Assembly: GCF_900116495.1 (NCBI RefSeq)
Contig: NZ_FPAY01000002.1
Span: forward strand, 1-64,000
Direction of reading: 5' to 3'
DNA length: 64,000 nucleotides
From: Arthrobacter sp. ov118
GTDB taxonomy: Bacteria > Actinomycetota > Actinomycetes > Actinomycetales > Micrococcaceae
Below the pieces are notes generated by a model. That model did no database searches. It saw only the letters and a list, made by a program, of their open reading frames with translations, and was not told the DNA's origin. A program made the translations under genes and the position numbers. Shown here one piece after another: positions 9,301 through 16,565 of the stretch; the stretch's first letter is position 1, and each line of letters starts with the position of its first letter.

Positions 9301-9533
9301 AGGCCTTCGACGCTGCCCAGCGCAGTTTCCAGCGGAGCGCTGATCTGTTTGTCCACGACCTCCGGCGACGCGCCGGGCATCGAAGTGATGACAGTGATCT
9401 GCGGGAACTCGACGGACGGGATGAGCTCCTGCTTCAGCGAGGACATGGTGATCACGCCGAACACGGACGCGAAGACCGTGACCAGCGCGATCAGGGCACG
9501 GTTGGCGAGCGACAGCTTTGCGAGCCGAAACAT
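6303..9533 (-). CDS. RND-family efflux transporter permease (AcrB/HAE1-like)
   Basis: This protein of about 1076 residues belongs to the resistance-nodulation-division superfamily of proton-driven exporters. It opens with a membrane segment after MFRLAKLSLANRALIALV and has two large extracytoplasmic loops. The conserved transmembrane block includes GLSATGYSLNILTLGAL followed by VVDDSIVVIENIKRH, and the second half has GIVVTNAIVLIDLIN. I chose the ATG at 9533, preceded by CAGGAG eight bases upstream, over a longer upstream frame. Between the halves lies a low-complexity Gly/Ala/Glu insertion of roughly 40 residues, and the tail ends in PEDFPEDAP-type repeats. No membrane-fusion partner is adjacent. 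It is convergent with the synthetase gene, with 18 bases between them. The substrate cannot be read from sequence. Confidence 0.9.
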   Translation of the reverse strand: MFRLAKLSLANRALIALVTVFASVFGVITMSSLKQELIPSVEFPQITVITSMPGASPEVVDKQISAPLETALGSVEGLESTSSTSRNGRSQITLAFTYGTNLDRARNQIDRAISTARQALPDDVQPQAIAGSISDFPIVFLAVSSDKPLSELNADLARLSVPRLQKLDGVRGADVTGGATQHIQILPRAADMAASGASIQSISDALKNNGALVPAGTIEEQGKTLSLQIGSPVDSLDAIKALPLGAARSAATIGSVADVSLVEDARTSITRTNGKETLALSVTKKPDGDTVAISHAVKDALPQLEAELGSNAKFTPVFDQAPFIEKSIKDLTTEGLLGLGFAVAVILVFLLSVRSTLVTAVSIPLSLLITFIGLSATGYSLNILTLGALTIAIGRVVDDSIVVIENIKRHLSYGETKIAAILTSVREVAGAITASTLTTVAVFLPIAFVGDLAGELFRPFALTVTIALLSSLLVSLTIVPVLAYWFLRTPGTAGGAATDGAGAEGAGTEGTERAAGAVAARAHEAEQRTLLQRGYLPVLTGTQRHPVLTLIAAALVLGGTVAMSPLLATDLLGRSGENSMTVKQALPAGTSLAEASASAIRVEEVLRGIDGIKDVQSTTGNAQTGFSALLSSGASNSTFTVVTDEKANQGKLQDTVRKELAKLSGAGKVTVGSQQGGFGTTSTVDITLTAATTADLKTASDAMVTAMEGVPGSSEVTTNLAASQPVVQVKVNRAKAVAAGLNEERVAGVLAATISPVPAGTVRIDTNDFPVRIGEGTRFTSIDAVRAIPLPTAAGAVPLGSIAAVERVDVPVSITASNGQRTAKVSVTPSGANLGAVSTEVQNRLKSVPLPPGVTATIGGATTQQAESFRQLGLALLAAVAIVYVIMVAAFKSLVQPLILLVSVPFAATGAIALLVVTGVPLGLPSLIGMLMLVGIVVTNAIVLIDLINQYRQPRNGEPGMSVADAIKHGARQRLRPILMTALATVFALTPMALGLTGGGGFISQPLAIVVIGGLISSTALTLILVPVLYRLVEGRRERKALRKSLPRGRHSGPAPVAEDFPEDFPEDAPLPTGSH

Positions 9534-9629
9534 CTCATGGTCTCCTGGTGGGTCGACGGCATACTGCAAGCGGGACGTCAACGAGTTGCAGCGGCTCCCA
9601 AACCAGCAGTGTAAACCAGCCCGCCGCCT

Positions 9630-9652
9630 GCCGGGCCCAGGTTGGGCCCGGC
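9630..9652 (-). terminator. GC-rich hairpin downstream of mqo
   Basis: GCCGGGCCCA (9630-9639) pairs with TGGGCCCGGC (9643-9652) across a three-base loop, between mqo and the RND gene. There is no clear T-run, so it may be a weak terminator or an RNA-stabilising stem. Confidence 0.45.
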
Positions 9653-9698
9653 GACGGGCTCAGTTACGGGGCTCCGGCACCGGGCCCAGCGTGGGGAA

Positions 9699-11201
9699 TC
9701 AGTTGTGGGCGCTGACCTGTTCGAGCTGCAGCGTCTTGGCCGTCTCGGCCTCGAGCCGTGCGGCGAGCTCCGGGTTGTCGTTGAGCTTGACGCCGTAGCC
9801 GGGCATCATTTCCTTGAGCTTGGACTGCCAGCCCTTGAAATTCTTGGGGAAGGACTTCTGGAGCAGTTCGATCATGATCGGCACGGCCGTGGAAGCACCC
9901 GGCGATGCGCCGAGCAGGGCGCCGATGGTGCCGTCCCGTCCGGCGATGACCTCGGTGCCGAACTGCAGCACCCCGCCCTTCTTCGGGTCCTTCTTGATGA
10001 TCTGGACCCGCTGGCCGGCGGTGATGAGCTCCCAGTCACCGCTCTTGGCCTCGGGGTAGTACTCGCGCAGGGCCTCGACCTTGTCGTCGTGGCGTTTGGC
10101 GACTTCCTTGATCAGGTACGCGGTGAGGTCCATGTTGTCCTTGGCCACGGCCAGCATCGGAATGATGTTGGACGGCCGGATGGACAGCGGCAGGTCCAGG
10201 TAGGAGCCGTTCTTCAGGAAGTTGGTGGAGAAGCCGGCGTACGGGCCGAACAACAGGGAGCGCTTGCCGTTGACATAGCGCGTATCAAGGTGCGGCACGG
10301 ACATGGGCGGCGCGCCGACGGAGGCCTGGCCGTAGACCTTCGCGCTGTGCTGGGCCGCCAGGCTCTCGTCGGTGCAGCGGAAGAACTGGCCGGAGACCGG
10401 GAAGCCGCCAAAGCCCTTGCTTTCCGGGATGCCGGAAGCCTGCAGCAGGTGCAGCGCACCGCCGCCCGCGCCAACGAACACGAACTTGGCACGGATGGAG
10501 CCGTGCTCCCCGCTGCGGGGATGCTTCAGCGACAGGTCCCAGCCGCCGTCGGACGCCCGCTTGATGTCGGTGACGTTGTGGCCGTAGTTGATCTCCACGC
10601 CGTTGTTGCCGAGGTATGTGGTCAGCTCGCGGGTCAGGGCGCCGAAGTCGACGTCGGTGCCCTCGGCTGCGCGGGTTGCGGCGACGCGCTGCTTGGGGTC
10701 GCGGCCCTTCACGATCAGCGGGGCCCACTTGGCAATCTGGGCCTGGTCCTCGGAGTATTCCATCGAGCGGAACAGCGGGTTGGGCTTGAGAGCCTCGTAG
10801 CGGGTGCGCAGGAACTTGCTGTGGTCCTCGCCGATCACGAAGCTCATGTGCGGAACGGTGTTGATGAAGCCCTTGGGCGAACCGATCAGGGAATTCGAGA
10901 CGAGGTGGGACCAGAACTGCCGCGACAGCTGGAACTGCTCGTTGATGTTCAGGGCCTTGCCCGGATCCACCGAGCCGTCCTTGGCTGCGGGGGAGTAGTT
11001 GAGCTCGCACAGGGCGGCGTGTCCGGTGCCGGCGTTGTTCCAGGGTCCGGAGCTCTCCAGCCCGGGCTGATCGAGCCGCTCGAACAGGGAGATCGTCCAG
11101 TTCGGCTCAAGCTGCTTGATGAAAGCGCCAAGCGTGGCGCTCATGATGCCGCCGCCAATCAGGACGACGTCGGCATGTTGGGTCTTGGAAATGAAAGTCA
11201 C
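9699..11201 (-). CDS. mqo: Malate:quinone oxidoreductase
   Basis: This FAD-dependent, membrane-associated enzyme oxidises malate to oxaloacetate and passes electrons to the quinone pool. The 500-residue length is typical. The N-terminus has the dinucleotide-binding strand VVLIGGGIMSATLG, followed by LFERLDQPGLESSGPWNNAGTGH, a block characteristic of Mqo, and LCELNYSP. Further in are the GAGGGALHLLQ segment and a C-terminal GASPGASTA motif. The start is a GTG at 11199-11201 with GGAGA upstream. On the minus strand a candidate promoter TTCAGT-N17-TATTCT lies about 45 bases upstream. The gene is single, flanked by a binding-protein gene upstream and a hairpin downstream. Confidence 0.96.
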   Translation of the reverse strand: MTFISKTQHADVVLIGGGIMSATLGAFIKQLEPNWTISLFERLDQPGLESSGPWNNAGTGHAALCELNYSPAAKDGSVDPGKALNINEQFQLSRQFWSHLVSNSLIGSPKGFINTVPHMSFVIGEDHSKFLRTRYEALKPNPLFRSMEYSEDQAQIAKWAPLIVKGRDPKQRVAATRAAEGTDVDFGALTRELTTYLGNNGVEINYGHNVTDIKRASDGGWDLSLKHPRSGEHGSIRAKFVFVGAGGGALHLLQASGIPESKGFGGFPVSGQFFRCTDESLAAQHSAKVYGQASVGAPPMSVPHLDTRYVNGKRSLLFGPYAGFSTNFLKNGSYLDLPLSIRPSNIIPMLAVAKDNMDLTAYLIKEVAKRHDDKVEALREYYPEAKSGDWELITAGQRVQIIKKDPKKGGVLQFGTEVIAGRDGTIGALLGASPGASTAVPIMIELLQKSFPKNFKGWQSKLKEMMPGYGVKLNDNPELAARLEAETAKTLQLEQVSAHN

Positions 11202-11279
11202 AATCAGTCTCCGATAGCAGCGGCTCTGGCTGTCACAGAATATCCCGCAGCGCCCACTAACTGAAATTGGCCCCGGCCG

Positions 11280-12965
11280 TCAAGGCCTCAGCTCGACCTT
11301 TGTGAAAACTTCATTCAGCACCGGCGACGCCGGGTACTTCAAAACCCGGTCCGAGAGCGCCAGGGCCGAAATCGGGAAAGCGATGGGAACCGCCGGCACC
11401 GTGGCCGCAATCTGCGCATTGATCGTCTGGTACTGCGCGGTGCGGTCCTGGCCGTCCGGCAATCCCCGGGCCCGGGCGATCTTGGAGAAGACCTGGGGAT
11501 CCTGGTAGCCGAACTCGCCGGTTTTCTGCCCGAAGAGCGGGCCCACGAAGTTGTCCGGGTCCGAGTACGAACCGTTCCAGCCGAGCAGGTGCAGGGCGTG
11601 GTCGCCCGGGGAGGTGACCTTCTGCAGGTACCCGTCGGCCCAGTCCACGGGCACGGGTTTGATGTTGAGCCCGACGGCGGTCAGCTGCCGGCTGATTTCG
11701 GCGTACACCTTTTCCGGCGTCGGAAGGTAGGGCCGGGTGACGTTGAGCGGATAGTAGAACTTCAGTTCCTGGCCCCTGTAGCCGGCCTCGGCCAGCAGTT
11801 CCTTGGCTTTGCCCGGGTTGTAGCCGAGCGCCGGGGCGTTGTTGTTGAAGCCGCTGAGCTTGGCCGGGACGAACTGGGACGCCTGGGTGGTGTTGTCGAT
11901 GAAGAAACGGCGGATCAAGGTGTCCTTGTCCAGTGCCATTTCGATCGCCTGGCGCACCTTGAGGTTCTGCAGGATGGGGACTTCCTGGTTCATGCCCAGG
12001 TACATGACGGAGAAGGGATCCCGCTGGATGATCTGCTTGCCGCTCTTGACCAGCTGGTCGAAGTTCCCCACGGTGACGGCGTCGTACGCGTCGATCTTGC
12101 CGTCCAGCAGCGCCTGCATGCGGGTCTCCGGATGGTTGTAGGTCACGAACTTGATGGTCCCGATTTGCCCTTTGTCCCCCCAGTAGTTCTTGTTGCTGGT
12201 CAGGGTGACGTTTCCCGCGTCCCAGGCACCGAAGACGTACGGTCCGGTGCCCACCGGATGGAGCCCGTAGGCGGACACTGGCTGGCCGCCACGGCTCTGA
12301 TCCAGGACGCCCGCATGCCCTGCGGCGAGGGCCCGCGGAGAGGACATGGCGAAGGCCGGCAGGGTGAGGGCCTGGAGGAACCCGGTGAAGGGCTGGGTAA
12401 GGTCGATCCGCACGTTGTCCGGCGCCACGGCGGTGCAGCCCTTGTAGATGGACAGAGCCGCCTGGTCCGCGTGGGCCTTGAACACGCCCTTGAAGGTGGT
12501 GCCGGAGGCCTGCTGACGGAGGGCCGGCGGGAAGTGGAACCAGCGGTTGAAGTTGGTGCAGACGGCGGCGGCGTCGAACGGCGCCCCGTCCTGGAACGTG
12601 ACCTTGTCCCGCAGCTTGAAGCTGTAGGACCGGCCTTCATTGCCCTGGGACCATTCGGTGGCCAGCAGCGGGGTCGGCTGACCGGTGGTCTGGTCGACGC
12701 CCACGAGGCCTTCGAGCACCTGCCGGGTCACGCGATAGGACTCGACGTCGGAGACCAGGGCAGGATCAAGCCCCAGCGGTTCCGACGCGGTGCCGAAGGT
12801 GAAAAGCGCGGTGGGCGCGGCGCTGGAAGTGGGCGAAGCAGTTGTGGAGCTGGGCGCCGGGTCGAGCGAACCGGTGCAGGACGCGAGCGGCAGCAGAAGC
12901 AGAACGGCTCCGATGCTGGCGGCAATACGCCGCACCGGCCTGCTGGGCAGTGTTCTGCTGGGCAC
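11280..12965 (-). CDS. ABC transporter substrate-binding lipoprotein, family 5 (peptide/nickel/opine type)
   Basis: This extracytoplasmic solute-binding lipoprotein has about 561 residues from the chosen start. The N-terminus is a basic stretch, a hydrophobic run and the lipobox LASC, giving an N-acylated cysteine about 30 residues in. The mature part has the SBP_bac_5 layout, including EPLGLDPALVSDVES, LEGLVGVD, TFQDGAPFDAAAV, VGTGPYVF and MNQEVPILQNLKVRQAIEMALDK. I chose a GTG at 12965 because AGAGGTGA precedes it by eight bases. A longer upstream frame runs through a 12-base repeat and looks like untranslated leader. No permease or ATPase genes are adjacent, so it is an orphan binding protein here. 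The ligand is probably an oligopeptide, which cannot be confirmed. Confidence 0.88.
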   Translation of the reverse strand: MPSRTLPSRPVRRIAASIGAVLLLLPLASCTGSLDPAPSSTTASPTSSAAPTALFTFGTASEPLGLDPALVSDVESYRVTRQVLEGLVGVDQTTGQPTPLLATEWSQGNEGRSYSFKLRDKVTFQDGAPFDAAAVCTNFNRWFHFPPALRQQASGTTFKGVFKAHADQAALSIYKGCTAVAPDNVRIDLTQPFTGFLQALTLPAFAMSSPRALAAGHAGVLDQSRGGQPVSAYGLHPVGTGPYVFGAWDAGNVTLTSNKNYWGDKGQIGTIKFVTYNHPETRMQALLDGKIDAYDAVTVGNFDQLVKSGKQIIQRDPFSVMYLGMNQEVPILQNLKVRQAIEMALDKDTLIRRFFIDNTTQASQFVPAKLSGFNNNAPALGYNPGKAKELLAEAGYRGQELKFYYPLNVTRPYLPTPEKVYAEISRQLTAVGLNIKPVPVDWADGYLQKVTSPGDHALHLLGWNGSYSDPDNFVGPLFGQKTGEFGYQDPQVFSKIARARGLPDGQDRTAQYQTINAQIAATVPAVPIAFPISALALSDRVLKYPASPVLNEVFTKVELRP

Positions 12966-13049
12966 TGAAGGAATCACCTCTGGGAAACGGATGGTCCGCC
13001 GGCTGCGGAACAGCCCCAGTCTAGTTGACGGCGGCGTCCGCCAGTTTGG

Positions 13050-13097
13050 GGCGCACCGCTTGGCGCACCGCTTCGGGCACTGCTTGGCGCACTGCTG
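13050..13097. repeat. Four-copy 12-base tandem repeat
   Basis: Units of consensus GGCGCACCGCTT start at 13050, 13062, 13074 and 13086. The first two are identical; the third and fourth differ at two to three positions. The array sits 85-130 bases upstream of the binding-protein start and just downstream of the fasciclin terminator. Confidence 0.85.
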
Positions 13098-13122
13098 GCA
13101 GTGCCTGCGCGCCACCAAAGCG

Positions 13123-13150
13123 AAGGCCCGCACCTCGTGGTGCGGGCCTT
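13123..13150 (-). terminator. Intrinsic terminator after the fasciclin gene
   Basis: AAGGCCCGCACC (13123-13134) pairs perfectly with GGTGCGGGCCTT (13139-13150) around a four-base loop, 60 bases past the fasciclin stop. The minus-strand tail is only moderately T-rich. Confidence 0.75.
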
Positions 13151-13209
13151 GGCTTCTCCCATGGTCCAGGGAGTCAGGCTGGAACCGGATCGGGAGCGCT
13201 GGGTGCTGG

Positions 13210-13887
13210 CTACTTGGGCATCAGGACGGAGTCCACCATGTAGACAGTGGCGTTCGCGGTCTGGACGCCGCCGCAGACAACATTCGCGCCGTCGACCTTG
13301 AGGGCGTCCTTGGTGCCGGTAACCGTTACGGATCCACCCTCAACTGTCTTGTGGGTTCCGACAATCTGGTCCGGCGTGATCTTTCCGGGGACTACGTGGT
13401 AGGTAAGGATCTTGCTGAGCGTGGCATCGTCCGTCTTCAGCGCTTCGATCGTGGCCGGATCAATCTTCTTGAAGGCGTCATCCGTCGGGGCGAAGACGGT
13501 GAATTCGCTCCCGTTCAGGGTGTCAACGAGGTTGACCTTGGGATTGAGCTTGCCGGAAACGGCCGCGGTCAGGGTGGTGAGGACCGGGTTGTTGGACGCT
13601 GCGGTGGCTACCGGGTCCAGTGCCATCCCCGAGACCGAACCGGCGCCGCTCGGAACCTTGGCGGCGTAGGCGGCGCAACCGGGGCCGACGAGGTTGGCGG
13701 CCGGATCCATGGCCGCGGCGGAGGAGCCCGTGGAAGGGGATGCCATGCCTGCCTCCGACGCGGCGGCAGACGGCGACGCGGCGGCGGACGAAGCGGAGGT
13801 GCTGGATCCGCCACAGGCAGTGAGGCTGAGCATGGCGGCAGCTGCGATACCTGCAACGGCGAACGTGGTGCGCTTGATGGTTTGCAT
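13210..13887 (-). CDS. Fasciclin (FAS1) domain lipoprotein
   Basis: This secreted lipoprotein of 225 residues has a signal sequence ending in the lipobox LTAC. A Ser/Ala/Pro-rich linker of about 50 residues follows, then one FAS1 domain. FAS1 hallmarks are NNPVLTTLTAAVSG, the GSEFTVFAPTDDAFKKI strand and LTYHVVPGKITPDQI. Such domains mediate adhesion or matrix interaction at the cell surface, as in the MPT70/83-like proteins of actinobacteria. The ATG at 13887 is chosen because GGAG lies eight bases before it; a longer frame to 13965 lacks such a site. It appears monocistronic, with a terminator downstream. The molecular partner is unknown. Confidence 0.92.
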   Translation of the reverse strand: MQTIKRTTFAVAGIAAAAMLSLTACGGSSTSASSAAASPSAAASEAGMASPSTGSSAAAMDPAANLVGPGCAAYAAKVPSGAGSVSGMALDPVATAASNNPVLTTLTAAVSGKLNPKVNLVDTLNGSEFTVFAPTDDAFKKIDPATIEALKTDDATLSKILTYHVVPGKITPDQIVGTHKTVEGGSVTVTGTKDALKVDGANVVCGGVQTANATVYMVDSVLMPK

Positions 13888-14080
13888 TTCGGTTTCTCCT
13901 TTGTTGTGCCGATGGATGCCTGCGGCGAACTTTGCCGCTGTGGCCCTTTCCCGACTGTTAAGCACCGACCCCTGGCTGGTGTCTCATTGGGTATTCGGCT
14001 GCTCGGAGGAAACGGATGGGTGCGGATTGGAATTCTTTTTCGACCTGGAAAACCGCGGGGAACTGGACAGAAAACCAAGA

Positions 14081-14106
14081 AAACCCCGGTCAGAAGACCG
14101 GGGTTT
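14081..14106 (-). terminator. Intrinsic terminator of tRNA-Leu
   Basis: AAACCCCGGT (14081-14090) pairs with ACCGGGGTTT (14097-14106). On the minus strand the stem is followed by TTTCTTGGTTTTC, just past the tRNA 3' end. Confidence 0.85.
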
Positions 14107-14112
14107 CCACTG

Positions 14113-14194
14113 TGCGCAAGGGGGGACTTGAACCCCCACGCCCGAAGGCACAGGAACCTAAATCCTGCGTGTCTGCCAATTTCACCACTCGCGC
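14113..14194 (-). tRNA. tRNA-Leu (anticodon TAG)
   Basis: The reverse complement folds as a class II tRNA of 82 bases. The acceptor GCGCGAG pairs with CTTGCGC with one wobble, the anticodon stem CAGGA/TCCTG encloses TTTAGGT (anticodon TAG), and there is a long variable arm and a GGTTCAAGTCC T-arm. The 3' CCA is not encoded. Confidence 0.95.
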
Positions 14195-14246
14195 GCGGCG
14201 CCGTCGCGGTCCGGGACTACTGCCCCGGCGGCGGACGCCAGGCTCC

Positions 14247-14252
14247 ATTGTA
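14247..14252 (-). promoter_or_regulatory. -10 element for tRNA-Leu
   Basis: The minus strand reads TACAAT about 53 bases before the mature tRNA 5' end. The corresponding -35 region is weak, so the call rests on the -10 match and position. Confidence 0.5.
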
Positions 14253-14278
14253 CCTGCCCTGTAGCAGGCCTCGAGATC

Positions 14279-14752
14279 TCAGGCGTCGAGTTTCAGCTCA
14301 CGCCGTAGTTTGGCCACATGCCCGGTGGCCCGGACGTTGTACTGCGCGAGGACCACCTTGCCCTCGGGATCGACAACAATCGTGGAGCGGATGAGGCCTT
14401 GGTACGTCTTGCCGTAGTTCTTCTTCTCGCCCCAGGCCGCGTAAGCCTCGGCGACGGAGTGGTCCTCGTCCGAGAGCAGCGGGAAGGTCAAGCCTTCGGC
14501 GTCCGCAAAACGGGCAAGCTTCGCGACCGGGTCGGGCGAGATGCCCACCACGTCGTAACCTGCGTGCTGGAGCGCCGCGAGCGAGTCCCGGAAGTCGCAG
14601 GCCTGCTTAGTGCAGCCGGGGGTGGCGGCCGCGGGATAGAAGTAGACCACAGTGTTCCGGCCGCGGAAGTCGCGCAGGCTTACTTCCTGTCCTGCGGCAT
14701 TTTGGAGGGTGAAGTCCGGCGCTGCCGCGCCGGCGATGAGTCGTTCAGGCAT
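14279..14752 (-). CDS. bcp: Thioredoxin-dependent peroxiredoxin, Bcp/PrxQ type
   Basis: This 157-residue cytoplasmic peroxidase reduces hydrogen peroxide and organic hydroperoxides using thioredoxin. It shows the AhpC/TSA fold with PDFTLQN, VVYFYPAAATPGCTKQACDF (peroxidatic cysteine in PGC and probable resolving cysteine five residues on), and GISPDPVAKLARFADAEGLTFPLLSD. The CxxxxC spacing identifies the atypical two-cysteine Bcp class. A strong CAGGAGG site lies five bases before the ATG. It is divergent from a MarR-type regulator that begins 99 bases away, which may bear on its control. Length is normal for the family. Confidence 0.95.
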   Translation of the reverse strand: MPERLIAGAAAPDFTLQNAAGQEVSLRDFRGRNTVVYFYPAAATPGCTKQACDFRDSLAALQHAGYDVVGISPDPVAKLARFADAEGLTFPLLSDEDHSVAEAYAAWGEKKNYGKTYQGLIRSTIVVDPEGKVVLAQYNVRATGHVAKLRRELKLDA

Positions 14753-14838
14753 GGGTGCCTCCTGGGTGAACTGAGTTGGGAAATGGGGCGACCATCCAGC
14801 GTAGTGAGCCGAGCGCGCCCGGACAATCCGCCGCCGGT

Positions 14839-14844
14839 TATACT
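14839..14844 (+). promoter_or_regulatory. -10 element giving a probable leaderless marR transcript
   Basis: TATACT ends seven bases before the ATG at 14852. No ribosome site is present between them, so transcription probably starts at or next to the start codon. Confidence 0.6.
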
Positions 14845-14851
14845 CTTGGGT

Positions 14852-15397
14852 ATGCCTGATATGGAACGCTGGCCCACCGGCCGCCTATTGTCGACGGCAG
14901 CACGTCTTGTAGAACACTCTTGGAACGAAAAATTGGGGGCCATTGGCCTGACCCATGCCGGGGTAATCGCCATGGAAGTGCTATCGGCGAATGGGCCAAT
15001 GACCCAAGCACAGCTGGCGCAGCTGGTGCGCGTCCAAGCCCAAACCATGGGCAAGACGCTGAGCCGTCTGGAAGCCCACGGTCACATCTCCCGGCAACGC
15101 AGCGCCTCTGACCGCCGCAGCCAGGTGGTATCGCTGACCGATCAGGGCCTGGAAGCCGTTACCCAGGCGGCGGACATGGAACGCTCCGTCCTCGCGGCGA
15201 CGCCAATTGATCCGGACGTGCTGCGCCAGGAACTCAAGACCGTCGTTCGCGTGCTCGCCACGAAGTCCAACTCCCCGGTAGCCAAGGACATTGTCGCTGC
15301 CGCGGAGAACGGCCTGCCGGCGGAGGGCGGCCTGCCCGCGGAGACCGGCCTCGCTACGGATTCCGGCCTTGCGGCCAAAGCCACCCCGCTGAACTAG
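14852..15397 (+). CDS. MarR-family transcriptional regulator
   Basis: This 181-residue winged-helix DNA-binding protein has the typical MarR core. The recognition region is MTQAQLAQLVRVQAQTMGKT and the wing is GHISRQRSASDRRSQVVSLTDQG. The first ATG at 14852 sits seven bases after a TATACT box, implying leaderless translation; a second in-frame ATG is three codons on. An upstream extension of the frame to 14318 is antisense to bcp and is discarded. After about residue 150 the protein ends in a degenerate repeat of GLPAE/GLA-type units unlike the MarR fold. It is divergent from the peroxiredoxin gene, so oxidative-stress control is a reasonable but unproven guess. Confidence 0.88.
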   Translation: MPDMERWPTGRLLSTAARLVEHSWNEKLGAIGLTHAGVIAMEVLSANGPMTQAQLAQLVRVQAQTMGKTLSRLEAHGHISRQRSASDRRSQVVSLTDQGLEAVTQAADMERSVLAATPIDPDVLRQELKTVVRVLATKSNSPVAKDIVAAAENGLPAEGGLPAETGLATDSGLAAKATPLN

Positions 15398-15404
15398 GCC
15401 CTCA

Positions 15405-16043
15405 CTAGATGCCCGCCGCCTGGTTCGCCATGGTGGCTACCAGATCGGACATCTTGAGCCCGACGAGCACCACCACGATGACCGTGACGCCGATCGTGGC
15501 CCACACGGGGGCGAGCCCGCGACGGGGTGCCACCTCGTGGACGATGACCGAGCGGCCCACCACGTAGACGGCCTGGCTGAGGAACACCCACGCCCAGTGA
15601 AACGGCCGGATAACGCCGTCCTTGCGCAACTTGTCCCAGTCCAGGTAGGCCAGGAAAGCGCAGATGCCGTAGACCAGGAAACTGCTGGCCAGCATGAGGA
15701 AGTACGGTGCCGTGAAGATCGACGCCGGATCCACTGTCGGGACCTGCCGCGTCCCCACGGTCCGCAGCCGGAGCACGGGGTTCCAGAACATCAGGAGAAT
15801 CACCGGCACCAGCGGCAGGACCACGATCGTCCAGATGTACGCGTTGTAAAGCGGCGCCCGGTCGCTGAGAGGCTTCCTCGGCTCTACCGGCCGGGGGCCA
15901 TGGGCCTGGGACACGGGCTGCGACTGTGGTCCGCTGAATTGTCCGGTCCACGCACCGCCGTTCCACCACTGAAGCCGGCCCGAACCGGCAGGGTCCGGGT
16001 ACCAGCCAGGGCCGGGAGTTGAAGAATTTGGCGGGACGGTCAT
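15405..16043 (-). CDS. DUF2510 domain membrane protein
   Basis: This 212-residue protein of unknown function begins with a short Pro/Ser stretch and then a DUF2510 motif, PGWYPDPAGSGRLQWWNGGAW, in residues 11-32. Three to four hydrophobic segments follow (for example AYIWTIVVLPLVPVILLMF, YFLMLASSFLVYGICAFLAY and WATIGVTVIVVVLVGL). DUF2510 is common at the N-termini of actinobacterial membrane proteins. The start at 16043 is preferred over 16052 because AAAGG is about ten bases from the former and only one from the latter. It is convergent with marR, ending seven bases from its stop. No function is assigned. Confidence 0.85.
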   Translation of the reverse strand: MTVPPNSSTPGPGWYPDPAGSGRLQWWNGGAWTGQFSGPQSQPVSQAHGPRPVEPRKPLSDRAPLYNAYIWTIVVLPLVPVILLMFWNPVLRLRTVGTRQVPTVDPASIFTAPYFLMLASSFLVYGICAFLAYLDWDKLRKDGVIRPFHWAWVFLSQAVYVVGRSVIVHEVAPRRGLAPVWATIGVTVIVVVLVGLKMSDLVATMANQAAGI

Positions 16044-16238
16044 GGCTGTCATCCTTTGCCGGGCGCGGGACGTTCTATTCAGGGCACGCTGTGTTGCTGT
16101 GACAGAGCGTACAGGGAGGTGGCCGCGGTAGCGAGAGATCTGCCGGCGGCGGACCCGGAAAACGGCGGAACGGGAGTATCGACGCGCCAACGAATCGGGG
16201 GGACGATTAAAGGGCAATCACCATGAAGGAGGTCAGTG

Positions 16239-16427
16239 ATGTGCTACCCGTATAACAGGGATTACTGGCGGGATACCCGCAAGGATGCCGAACGGGAATC
16301 TGAGGAACGCCCGGAGCCCCGCGCGGAGGCCAAGGGATCCAGGTTCTGGGACTTCCCCCGCCGCAGCAAGGAATTCACGGTCGAGGAGCCGGAGACGGTA
16401 GTTGACCGGCCTCGCGAGAAGGTCTAA
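16239..16427 (+). CDS. Small charged protein, 62 residues, function unknown
   Basis: A strong GAAGGAGG site (16225-16232) lies six bases before the ATG at 16239, and a textbook terminator follows the stop by 13 bases, so this small gene looks real. The product is hydrophilic, dominated by Arg, Glu and Asp. It has an aromatic-rich start (MCYPYNRDYW) and a central RFWDFPRRSKEF patch, with no signal peptide or membrane segment. I do not recognise a family. It stands alone between a divergent DUF2510 gene and a second hypothetical gene. Confidence 0.75.
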   Translation: MCYPYNRDYWRDTRKDAERESEERPEPRAEAKGSRFWDFPRRSKEFTVEEPETVVDRPREKV

Positions 16428-16440
16428 TCCAGCGAAAAAA

Positions 16441-16483
16441 GAAACCCCGTCCTGCGGCCGCCTAGGCTGCAGGACGGGGTTTC
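16441..16483 (+). terminator. Intrinsic terminator of the 62-residue protein gene
   Basis: GAAACCCCGTCCTGC (16441-16455) pairs perfectly with GCAGGACGGGGTTTC (16469-16483). The flanking A-run and T-run would let it work in both directions. Confidence 0.85.
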
Positions 16484-16565
16484 TCGGTGGGCCTTCGCGT
16501 GCTAGGTTTGCGGCAAGGCCGCGGGCTATTTCCGGCGGCATCCGTACTCTTGGGGGAGAGCGACG

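Noticed and set aside
13050..13097. CRISPR-like array
   Set aside because: The units are 12 bases with no spacers, and no cas genes are present.
12966..13133. Longer start for the binding-protein lipoprotein
   Set aside because: The extra 56 residues are Cys/Arg-rich translations of the 12-base repeat and would bury the signal peptide. A GTG with a good ribosome site gives a normal lipoprotein.
14318..14851. Upstream extension of the MarR frame
   Set aside because: It is antisense to bcp. The MarR family begins at the ATG at 14852, which follows a -10 box.
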